Assembly: GCF_900099995.1 (NCBI RefSeq) | Contig: NZ_FNCZ01000001.1 | Span: 1,612,001 to 1,676,000, forward strand | Reading direction: 5' to 3' | Length of the DNA stretch: 64,000 nt | Source: Winogradskyella thalassocola | Lineage (GTDB): Bacteria; Bacteroidota; Bacteroidia; Flavobacteriales; Flavobacteriaceae | In this document: positions 10,800-17,922 of the stretch, piece by piece | Numbering within the stretch: position 1 is the stretch's first letter | Layout: each line of letters opens with the position of its first letter | Program-made: the position numbers and the translations under genes | Notes under the pieces: model-generated | Told to the model about the DNA's origin: nothing | Databases searched by the model: none | The model's input: only the letters and a program-made list of their open reading frames with translations

Positions 10800-11075
10800 T
10801 TAGATAATTGCAAGGATGTCGCTTTCACGCATCATTAAATAATCTTTACCTTCAAGTTTAAGTTCAGTTCCTCCGTATTTACCGTAAAGTACAGTGTCTC
10901 CAACTTTAACTGTTAAAGGTTCGTCTTTTGTACCATTACCAATGGCAACGACAGTTCCTTTTTGTGGTTTTTCTTTTGCGTTATCAGGAATAATAATACC
11001 TGAAGCTGTTTTAGTTTCAGCTTCTTTTGGTTCTACAAGAACACGGTCTGCTAATGGTTTAATGTTTAAGCCCAT
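10800..11075 (-). CDS. groS: Co-chaperonin GroES (10 kDa)
   Basis: The protein has 91 residues and begins [20 protein letters not shown], with the mobile loop [18 protein letters not shown] and the C-terminal strand of the GroES barrel. It caps GroEL to make the folding chamber. It is first in the groES-groEL unit. No CIRCE inverted repeat is seen upstream; a candidate promoter and a palindrome are listed separately. Confidence 0.98.
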   Translation of the reverse strand: MGLNIKPLADRVLVEPKEAETKTASGIIIPDNAKEKPQKGTVVAIGNGTKDEPLTVKVGDTVLYGKYGGTELKLEGKDYLMMRESDILAII

Positions 11076-11119
11076 TTGTTATATATTTTTAAGTTGTTTT
11101 TAAATTACGCTTTAGCGTA

Positions 11120-11156
11120 GTTCGAAAATTATGCCAAGAGAGAAAGTCTGACAAAG
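11120..11156 (-). promoter_or_regulatory. Candidate groES promoter
   Basis: On the minus strand, TTTGTCAGAC is followed by CTTGGCATAATTTTCG. TAATTTTC is one base from the Bacteroidota -7 consensus TAnnTTTG, with TTG about 20 nt upstream. The same bases contain TTGGCAT, which also resembles a sigma-54 -24 element. However, the -12 position reads GA and not GC at the required spacing. Either reading puts the start about 40-50 nt before groES. Confidence 0.4.
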
Positions 11157-11159
11157 TTT

Positions 11160-11171
11160 CAGACCGGTCTG
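11160..11171. promoter_or_regulatory. 12-bp perfect palindrome upstream of groES
   Basis: CAGACCGGTCTG reads the same on both strands and lies just upstream of the candidate groES promoter. It could be an operator; no known chaperone-operon operator matches it. Confidence 0.35.
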
Positions 11172-11184
11172 CCGAATTTGTGGG

Positions 11185-11215
11185 AATAAAAAAAGCCAAC
11201 TTAAAAAAGTTGGCT
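11185..11215 (-). terminator. Terminator downstream of secG
   Basis: AGCCAACTT (11194-11202) and AAGTTGGCT (11207-11215) form a 9-bp stem. On the minus strand it is followed by a run of T (the A-run at 11187-11194). It ends the miaB-to-secG block. Confidence 0.8.
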
Positions 11216-11245
11216 CAATGTCTTTATGTAAATAACTGTTTGTTA

Positions 11246-11587
11246 TTATTTAGGTGTACCATCTGTTGTTGGAGAATCTGTTGTCGCAGCAGGTAATACT
11301 GGCATCTCAGTAGCATCATCAGCATCGTAAGCTTTAGATTCAATATTACCGCCAGAACTAATGGTTACATTAGAGGCTAAGATTAAAATGATTAATGCTG
11401 TAGCTAAAAACCATGTACTCTTATCTAAAAAGTCGCCAGTTTTCTTTACACCACCCATTTGTTGTGTTCCACCACCACCAAAAGATGATGATAATCCTCC
11501 GCCTTTAGGATTTTGTACCATAACTACTATAATAAGTAAGAAGGCAACGATTACGATTAGGACTAAAAAAATTGAAAATGCACTCAT
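11246..11587 (-). CDS. secG: Preprotein translocase subunit SecG
   Basis: This 113-residue protein has two transmembrane helices (residues 2-25 and 57-76). The conserved loop VQNPKGGGLSSSFGGGGTQQMGG is the SecG signature. It assists SecA-driven export through SecYE. The C-terminus is longer than in E. coli and acidic/Thr-rich, as in other Bacteroidota. It is the last gene of the block, one base after the stop-side boundary of the TPR-like gene. Confidence 0.93.
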   Translation of the reverse strand: MSAFSIFLVLIVIVAFLLIIVVMVQNPKGGGLSSSFGGGGTQQMGGVKKTGDFLDKSTWFLATALIILILASNVTISSGGNIESKAYDADDATEMPVLPAATTDSPTTDGTPK

Positions 11588-11588
11588 T

Positions 11589-12554
11589 CTATATTGTATT
11601 ATTATCTTTTAATTCTTTTACCAATTTTATTTGGTGTGCAAAGAAACTACTTTTTTCTGGATATTTCAAACTTAAAATTTTGTAAGATTGAATTGCTTTA
11701 TCATAGTTTTTTTGTTCTAAATAAATTCGCGCCAAAGTTTCAGTCATTAAACTGTCTGAAATAGGGTTGTCGTTATTGACTAACTTTGGTTTTGGAGCAT
11801 TGTTAGTGACGGGTTTAATCTTTGGATTTTCGCTTATAAATTTATCTATAATAGCTAGTTTATTATGAAGTGGAGAGGTGGTTTCTTCTTTTGAAATATC
11901 ATTTTCGGATGCTATTTTAATTTCAGGTTTAATGTCGACTTCAACGTCAACTTTTCCTCTATTAATAGGTTTGAAACTTGTTATTTTTAACCATTCTGTA
12001 AACGAATGATTTTCAGTTTTATCAAATTCTAAAGGTTGACCTATTTTTAATTCCTTTTCTGGGGTTATATTTTTTACATCAACGGCAATGATAGAATCTT
12101 CAATTTTTGGAACTTTAGGTTCTAGTCTTGGTTGAGGTATTGGTTTTACTTCAAATAAACCTGGATCTAAAACACCTTCCGTTGCTTTAATATGTGCTTT
12201 TAAAGCATCATCTATGGTAACACTCTTATTAACAGAAATATCATCTATTTCATTAACTTCAATAGATTTTATATGCTCGGTATTTTGTTTAATTTGTTCG
12301 GATATTTCATTTTGATTGAAAACATCTGAAGTAATATAATCAAACAACACACTACGATCTGTGGTGTGCGCAGCTGTAATTTTTAAAGCATTATTATATT
12401 TATAACTTTCTTTCTGTTTTAATCCTTTAAGATATAAGGCTCTTAAAGATTGAAAATAAGGATACTCTTTTATTGCCGAAGAAAGTGCTTCGGTTTGAGA
12501 TGCTGTAACGGCTTCTGGGTGTTGTAATAAATATGTAAGGTCTTGAAGCTGCAT
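11589..12554 (-). CDS. Tetratricopeptide-like hypothetical protein
   Basis: Starting from ATG 12554 (MQLQDLTYLLQHPEAV) it has 321 residues; a TTG 12 bp upstream is a weaker alternative. The N-terminal part is helical (ALSSAIKEYPYFQSLRALYLKGLK), the centre is charged and low-complexity, and the C-terminus carries one TPR-like helix pair (TLARIYLEQKNYDKAIQSYKILSLKYPEKSSFFAHQI). No signal peptide is seen, so it is probably cytoplasmic. It is conserved in position between lptE and secG in flavobacteria, in my recollection. It may be a scaffold; function unknown. Confidence 0.6.
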   Translation of the reverse strand: MQLQDLTYLLQHPEAVTASQTEALSSAIKEYPYFQSLRALYLKGLKQKESYKYNNALKITAAHTTDRSVLFDYITSDVFNQNEISEQIKQNTEHIKSIEVNEIDDISVNKSVTIDDALKAHIKATEGVLDPGLFEVKPIPQPRLEPKVPKIEDSIIAVDVKNITPEKELKIGQPLEFDKTENHSFTEWLKITSFKPINRGKVDVEVDIKPEIKIASENDISKEETTSPLHNKLAIIDKFISENPKIKPVTNNAPKPKLVNNDNPISDSLMTETLARIYLEQKNYDKAIQSYKILSLKYPEKSSFFAHQIKLVKELKDNNTI

Positions 12555-12559
12555 AGTTT

Positions 12560-13063
12560 TTACCAATCTGCTAAAGAAGCATTAAGAATGTCTTGTGTTA
12601 ATCGTTCTAAAATTTCGTCAAAAGCGGTGTCTCTTACACCACCTGTAAGCTGTTCGCTAGCTCCGTAGTCATAAAAGAAGGAAAACGTTCTTTCAAAATC
12701 TTTTTCTTCATCTTTCGTATTAATATAGCGTACTCTAACACCAATGGTTAGCCTGTTTTGTGCTGCAGTATTTTGAGCTGTAGCGGTCATTGGAGCAATC
12801 CGGTATTCAACTATTTCACCTTCATAAATCACTTCTCCACCTGAGGTTACTAATTGTGCGCTAGTTTGATTTACAATAAGATCTTGAAGGGCATTGGTAA
12901 ATAATTGGTCTAAGCCGGGTTCTACCAAATCGGCATTATTTTGAAAAAAGTTAACTTGAAACGTTTCTGGTGTTTCCGTGATACCAGTAAATGAATAGTT
13001 GACTTTACAGCCGAAGCATACAAGACAAATGGCAACTATGAAAATGTATTTGAATGAATTCAT
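12560..13063 (-). CDS. lptE: LPS assembly lipoprotein LptE
   Basis: The protein has 167 residues. A lipoprotein signal ends in CFGCKVNYSFTG (lipid Cys at about residue 19). The order of strands and helices (LDQLFTNALQDLIVNQTSAQLV, GEIVEYRIAPM, RLTIGVRVRYINTKDEEKDFERTFSF) fits the LptE plug protein of Bacteroidota. It would sit inside LptD in the outer membrane and help place lipopolysaccharide on the surface. It lies within the miaB-to-secG block, 64 bp after the sigma-54-type activator. Confidence 0.85.
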   Translation of the reverse strand: MNSFKYIFIVAICLVCFGCKVNYSFTGITETPETFQVNFFQNNADLVEPGLDQLFTNALQDLIVNQTSAQLVTSGGEVIYEGEIVEYRIAPMTATAQNTAAQNRLTIGVRVRYINTKDEEKDFERTFSFFYDYGASEQLTGGVRDTAFDEILERLTQDILNASLADW

Positions 13064-13127
13064 TTGCTAATTTCTATTTATAACTTAAAAATAATTGTTA
13101 TCTTATTGTTGACTTCCTAAATTTATC

Positions 13128-14393
13128 TTAAAGATCAAATTGTTTTATTTTTCTGTAAAGCGTACGTTCACTAATGCCTAATTCTGCAGCAGCTAATTTA
13201 CGTTTTCCACTATGACGCTCTAATGATTTTTTAATCAATTCTAATTCTTTATCATGTAGAGATAAAGTTTCCTCTTCTTCTATTTCTTCTGCAAAATGAT
13301 ATTTGTCTTCCGCTTCTGAAGCCGCACTCTCATTTGCTTCAGTATGTTCTGCAAGAGATAGAACCTCTAAATCTTCAACAGCAGCTTCAAATTCTTCGTC
13401 CTTTTCTTCACCATATATTTTTTGAATGAGATGCTCGTTATCTTTTTGAACATCGGAATCGCTTCCTTTTTTCATGAGTTCCATAGTGAGTTTCTTGAGA
13501 TCGTTAAGGTCACTCTTCATATCAAATAAGACTTTGTATAAAATCTCACGTTCACTACTAAAATCACTTTCAGATTTAGAATTATTAACAACAGCTGGTA
13601 AATTACTGCCTATGCTAGGTAAATAATTCTGGATTGTAACACCATTTATAGTACGATTTTGTTCTAAAACGGAGACTTGTTCCGCAACATTTCGCAACTG
13701 TCTAATGTTACCATTCCAACGATATTTTACTAATAAATTAACAGCGTCGTCTGTTAATTTAACTGTTGGCATTTTATATTTTATAGCAAAGTCGCTTGCA
13801 AATTTTCTAAATAATAAATGTATGTCCTCTTTACGCTCTCTTAGTGGGGGTAAATTGATTTCGATAGTACTTAATCGATAGTATAGATCTTCCCTGAATT
13901 TTTCTTTCTTAATGGCTTCAAACATATTAACGTTTGTAGCGGCTACAATTCTAACATCGGTTTTTTGTACTTTACTAGAACCTACTTTGATAAATTCACC
14001 ATTTTCTAAAACACGCAGTAAACGTACCTGTGTCGTTAACGGTAATTCTCCAACTTCATCTAAAAAAATAGTCCCTCCATCAGCAACTTCAAAATAGCCA
14101 GAACGTGTAGCTGTTGCGCCTGTAAACGCTCCTTTTTCGTGACCGAATAATTCACTATCAATTGTGCCTTCTGGGATGGCCCCACAGTTAACAGCAATAT
14201 ACTTACCGTGTTTCCTGTGTGATAATTGATGTATGATTTTTGGGATGCTTTCTTTACCTACGCCACTTTCACCAGTAACTAAAACTGAAATATCAGTAGG
14301 AGATACTTGAATCGATTTTTCTATAGAGCGATTAAGTTTAGGATCATTTCCTATAATCCCGAAACGTTGTTTTATGGCTTGAATAGATTCCAT
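13128..14393 (-). CDS. Sigma-54 interaction domain transcriptional activator
   Basis: This 421-residue protein contains a complete AAA+ sigma-54 activator domain: Walker A GESGVGKES, the sigma-54 contact loop GAFTGA, Walker B GGTIFLDEVGE and arginine-finger segments. It ends in a Fis-type helix-turn-helix (KRKLAAAELGISERTLYRKIKQFDL). There is no receiver or other sensory domain before the AAA+ core, so activity is not directly phosphorylation-gated. A long acidic linker (residues about 300-375) separates the ATPase from the DNA-binding domain. It would drive RpoN-dependent promoters. The genes around it concern envelope and stress functions. Its stop lies 64 bp before lptE. Confidence 0.92.
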   Translation of the reverse strand: MESIQAIKQRFGIIGNDPKLNRSIEKSIQVSPTDISVLVTGESGVGKESIPKIIHQLSHRKHGKYIAVNCGAIPEGTIDSELFGHEKGAFTGATATRSGYFEVADGGTIFLDEVGELPLTTQVRLLRVLENGEFIKVGSSKVQKTDVRIVAATNVNMFEAIKKEKFREDLYYRLSTIEINLPPLRERKEDIHLLFRKFASDFAIKYKMPTVKLTDDAVNLLVKYRWNGNIRQLRNVAEQVSVLEQNRTINGVTIQNYLPSIGSNLPAVVNNSKSESDFSSEREILYKVLFDMKSDLNDLKKLTMELMKKGSDSDVQKDNEHLIQKIYGEEKDEEFEAAVEDLEVLSLAEHTEANESAASEAEDKYHFAEEIEEEETLSLHDKELELIKKSLERHSGKRKLAAAELGISERTLYRKIKQFDL

Positions 14394-14396
14394 ATC

Positions 14397-15326
14397 TTAA
14401 TTTACAAAATTGAATCTTTCGTTAATCTCAAAAGATAACTCTGGTCCGAAGTTATAAGCAATATCACGACTTTTAATACGTCCTACGGAATTGTATTCTA
14501 AATTAAAATTAAATGCTGTTCCATTAAATGATGCTCCTTTCCAGTTGTTCGTTGAAAGAAATTGTGCTATTTGCGGACCAATCTCATCAGAATATTCATC
14601 CCTTAAAAAAGGCAAAAGGTAATTGTCTTCATAAATTACTTTTAGAGGATTTATATTATCGTCAAAGGCATAGGTAGTATTGCTTTCTGTTTCGATTGAT
14701 GTTACACTGCTACTTATGTTGCCATTACTATCGTAAGCTATAGTCTCTATTTGTGCAGCGAAACCATTAACATAAGATTCTTTTGATACGATGCGGTCAA
14801 GTGCATCTACTCTGAAAACAGTCATTTCTGTACTTCCTACTTTGGTTCTGGTTATTTGATTACCTTCATAAGTAAAGTTATACGTGTAATCGTCTTCATC
14901 ATCTTCATAATAATCGTAAGTTATTTGTGATATAACTCCGTTGGTGTAAGTAACTGAGGTCTCATTAGTTGTAACTCCTGCGTTATTTACAGATTTGTCG
15001 TTGATAATTTGTCCAGAGCTATTACGAGTAATGATTAGATTCTCATTCTCAAAGGCGCTTCCATTAGTCGATAAAGCATTAGTGCCAGATGCAATTTTGT
15101 TACTGGAAATATTTAAATCTGAATTGGTAATGGTTTCAATTGGGAGACCAAAAAACACTAAGCTAATTTGTGTGTCCAATTCATACAAAGACATTGTTAA
15201 GTCTGCACTTTCACTACCACTTCCTCCACCTTGATTGCCACCTTGGTTGTAAGCAGGGTCTAATGGTTCTACATCACAAGAGGTCATTAAAGTTAATGCG
15301 AATAATAATAAGGCTAATTTCTTCAT
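14397..15326 (-). CDS. Hypothetical lipoprotein
   Basis: This 309-residue protein has a lipobox LMTSCDVEPLD (Cys at residue 17) and a Gly/Ser-rich linker. A repetitive beta-strand region follows, with YD-like motifs (TYTNGVISQITYDYYEDDEDDYTYNFTYEGNQITRTKVG, by its landmarks) such as occur in small Bacteroidota beta-sheet lipoproteins. It is likely outer-membrane or surface attached. Function unknown. It lies 3 bp upstream of the sigma-54 activator start and 11 bp after miaB, so it is co-transcribed. Confidence 0.65.
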   Translation of the reverse strand: MKKLALLLFALTLMTSCDVEPLDPAYNQGGNQGGGSGSESADLTMSLYELDTQISLVFFGLPIETITNSDLNISSNKIASGTNALSTNGSAFENENLIITRNSSGQIINDKSVNNAGVTTNETSVTYTNGVISQITYDYYEDDEDDYTYNFTYEGNQITRTKVGSTEMTVFRVDALDRIVSKESYVNGFAAQIETIAYDSNGNISSSVTSIETESNTTYAFDDNINPLKVIYEDNYLLPFLRDEYSDEIGPQIAQFLSTNNWKGASFNGTAFNFNLEYNSVGRIKSRDIAYNFGPELSFEINERFNFVN

Positions 15327-15337
15327 TGATTTTATTA

Positions 15338-16783
15338 TTAATTGTTTTTTGAATAATCAATAGCTTTTCCAATAAGCGTTGCACTTGTGCAATCCGTTAT
15401 AAGAACATTAACTAAGTCTCCAACTTTATAATGTTCTTTAGGGAATACGGCAACGGTGTTGTCCGAAGTTCTACCAGACCATTGTAAATCAGATTTTTTT
15501 GAGGCTTTCTCTATTAAAATCTCTACTGTTTTATTGAGGTGTGCACGGGTGTTAATTTCACTGTACTTTCGTTCTAATAGAATAATTTCCTTTAGGCGAC
15601 GTTTTTTAATGTTTTCTGGTACATCATCTTCCATTTTACGACCAGCTAAGGTTCCTGGGCGTTCAGAATAGGTAAACATATAACCAAAATTATATTTAAC
15701 ATATTCCATTAAAGATAACGTATCTTGATGATCTTCTTCAGTTTCAGTTGGGAAACCAGCGATTAAATCGACGCTTATTGCACATTCAGGAATGATACGT
15801 TTAATGTTATCAATAATCTCAAAGTATTCTTGGCGTGTGTGTAAACGATTCATTTCTTTTAAAATACGATCGCTTCCACTTTGTACCGGTAGATGAATGT
15901 GATTACAGATGTTGACGTATTTCGCCATGGTTTCAATAACATCCATGGTAAAATCTTGCGGATTAGATGTTGAAAATCGAATACGCATTTTTGGCTGTGC
16001 TTTAGCACATAATTCTAAAAGATTAGCAAAGTTTACAGCAGTTGCTTTCTGAAGTTCTGAAGCATTACTAAAATCCTTTTTTAGTCCACCTCCATACCAT
16101 AAGTAACTATCGACGTTCTGTCCTAAAAGCGTAATTTCTTTAAAGCCTTTCTCCCATAAGTCATTTACTTCTTCAATAATACTTTGTGGGTCTCTACTAC
16201 GTTCTCTTCCGCGAGTAAACGGTACAACACAGAAAGTACACATGTTATCACAACCACGAGTAATAGAAACGAAAGCCGTTATGCCATTGCTGTTTAATCT
16301 AACAGGTGAAATATCGCCATACGTCTCTTCTTTAGAAAGGATAACGTTAATAGCGTCTCTTCCTTCTTCAACTTCAGCAAGCAGATTCGGTAAATCCTTA
16401 TAGGCATCAGGTCCTACAACTAAATCTACAATTTTTTCTTCCTCTAAGAATTTTGTTTTTAAGCGTTCTGCCATACAACCTAAAACCCCAACTTTCATTT
16501 TTGGGTTTATGCGTTTTACGGCATTATATTCTTGCAGTCGTTTTCTAACGGTTTGTTCAGCTTTGTCCCTAATAGAACAGGTATTTACCAAAACAAGATC
16601 TGCTTCTTCAAGGATTTGAGTAGTATTAAAACCTTGTTCAGAAAGAATGGAAGCTACAATTTCACTGTCACTAAAATTCATAGCACAGCCATAACTCTCA
16701 ATAAATAATTTCCGTTGGTTACCTTCTTTCTTGTCTATGACTAAGGTTTCTCCTTGTTTGTTTTCGTCTATAATTTTTTCCAT
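15338..16783 (-). CDS. miaB: tRNA-2-methylthio-N6-dimethylallyladenosine synthase MiaB
   Basis: From ATG 16783 (MEKIIDENKQGETL) it has 481 residues, the usual flavobacterial length; a TTG 21 bp upstream is less likely. It has an N-terminal MTTase domain with three cysteines (SYGCAMN, VNTCSIRDKA, VLGCMAE), a radical-SAM cluster motif CDNMCTFC and a C-terminal TRAM domain. It adds a methylthio group to i6A37 of tRNAs reading UNN codons, using two [4Fe-4S] clusters. First gene of the minus-strand block ending at secG. Confidence 0.96.
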   Translation of the reverse strand: MEKIIDENKQGETLVIDKKEGNQRKLFIESYGCAMNFSDSEIVASILSEQGFNTTQILEEADLVLVNTCSIRDKAEQTVRKRLQEYNAVKRINPKMKVGVLGCMAERLKTKFLEEEKIVDLVVGPDAYKDLPNLLAEVEEGRDAINVILSKEETYGDISPVRLNSNGITAFVSITRGCDNMCTFCVVPFTRGRERSRDPQSIIEEVNDLWEKGFKEITLLGQNVDSYLWYGGGLKKDFSNASELQKATAVNFANLLELCAKAQPKMRIRFSTSNPQDFTMDVIETMAKYVNICNHIHLPVQSGSDRILKEMNRLHTRQEYFEIIDNIKRIIPECAISVDLIAGFPTETEEDHQDTLSLMEYVKYNFGYMFTYSERPGTLAGRKMEDDVPENIKKRRLKEIILLERKYSEINTRAHLNKTVEILIEKASKKSDLQWSGRTSDNTVAVFPKEHYKVGDLVNVLITDCTSATLIGKAIDYSKNN

Positions 16784-16961
16784 CAGCTGTAGTGAATACT
16801 TCAATTCTCAATAAGTATGCAAAGGTAATATTATTTTATGGATTGTGACAAAGTGGCAGTCATAATGTTTAGTTATAATTTAAAAGATGTTTAGAATAGG
16901 GTTTTGTTTGAATATTTAATAAAAATAGATTTCTTTTGGCGAACGAACCAAATAACTAAAA

Positions 16962-17750
16962 ATGAATAGTACCCAAATTAAAAGTCGAATTGAAAATGCC
17001 AATGCATTAGACTTTGGCATTATCTTTAATCAATCCATAGAATTATTTAAAAAAGTTTGGGTGCAAGGTTTGGTAACGTTACTGCTAAATATGGTTTTAG
17101 CGATACCAGTAATAATGATTGTTTATATACCCTTGTTATTTTTAGGTTTTGCAAATGCCCTTACTATTGACAATAGTTATGACTCTTATGACTCTACGGG
17201 AGTAGGTGTTGTTTTTGGGTTTGTGTTTTTTATTGTTTACATATTTTTAATTGTAGCTATGAGTGCCATTGGGCTAGGCTTAAAAGCTGCATTTTATAGA
17301 ATATGTAAATTTAAAGACTTAGAGCAAATGGGTAAAGAGGATTATTTTTATTTCTTCAAAAAACCGTACTTAGGTAAAACCATAAAGCTAGGTGCTGCAT
17401 TTACTGGTATTGCTCTTTTGGCTACACTATTATGTTTCATCCCTATTATATATGCCGTAGTTCCATTATCTTTTATTGTTGTAGTCTATGCTTTTAATCC
17501 TGATTTATCTATTTCAGAAATTATTAAATTAGGTTTTGATCTTGGTAATAAAAAATGGCTAATTTCTTTTGGACTTATGTTTGTGTCTGGGTTTTTAGCA
17601 ATGATGGTTGGTTTCTTAATGTGTGGTTTTGGAATATATGTGACCTCCTCATTTGGTCAGTTACCGTCCTATTTTATATATAAAGATGTTGTAGGTTTTG
17701 ATGAAGAGGATGATCAAATGCGACGTATTGAACAACTGTCTACATTTTAA
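16962..17750 (+). CDS. Hypothetical polytopic membrane protein
   Basis: This 262-residue protein has an amphipathic N-terminus (LDFGIIFNQSIELFKKVWVQG) and about five to six hydrophobic segments. The C-terminus is charged (GFDEEDDQMRRIEQLSTF). Such proteins are common in Flavobacteriia and have sometimes been mislabelled beta-carotene monooxygenase. I see no catalytic motif. It is divergent from miaB, with 178 bp between starts, and followed by its own terminator. Function unknown. Confidence 0.7.
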   Translation: MNSTQIKSRIENANALDFGIIFNQSIELFKKVWVQGLVTLLLNMVLAIPVIMIVYIPLLFLGFANALTIDNSYDSYDSTGVGVVFGFVFFIVYIFLIVAMSAIGLGLKAAFYRICKFKDLEQMGKEDYFYFFKKPYLGKTIKLGAAFTGIALLATLLCFIPIIYAVVPLSFIVVVYAFNPDLSISEIIKLGFDLGNKKWLISFGLMFVSGFLAMMVGFLMCGFGIYVTSSFGQLPSYFIYKDVVGFDEEDDQMRRIEQLSTF

Positions 17751-17792
17751 GGCAACCTTTAATAAGTTTTATATTTTTTTTAAAATCCGAGA

Positions 17793-17819
17793 AGCCTTGC
17801 AAAATGTAAGGCTTTTTTT
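17793..17819 (+). terminator. Rho-independent terminator
   Basis: AGCCTTGCA and TGTAAGGCT pair (one G-U) around a 3-nt loop, followed by seven T. It ends the membrane-protein transcript. Confidence 0.8.
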
Positions 17820-17876
17820 GTTTTTTTTAACGCTTTAATCACGATAAAATGTATGGTATTTACGACCAAATTAGGA

Positions 17877-17903
17877 TTGTAACTTAATTTTCATATACAT
17901 TTG
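17877..17903 (+). promoter_or_regulatory. Candidate topA promoter
   Basis: TTG (17877-17879) and TACATTTG (17896-17903) are 16 nt apart and match the Bacteroidota -33/-7 pattern. The topA start follows about 20 nt further on. Confidence 0.55.
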
Positions 17904-17922
17904 TAAACGCAAAAATTTAAGA

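Noticed and set aside
11076..11180. CIRCE element for groES
   Set aside because: No TTAGCACTC / GAGTGCTAA inverted repeat was found.
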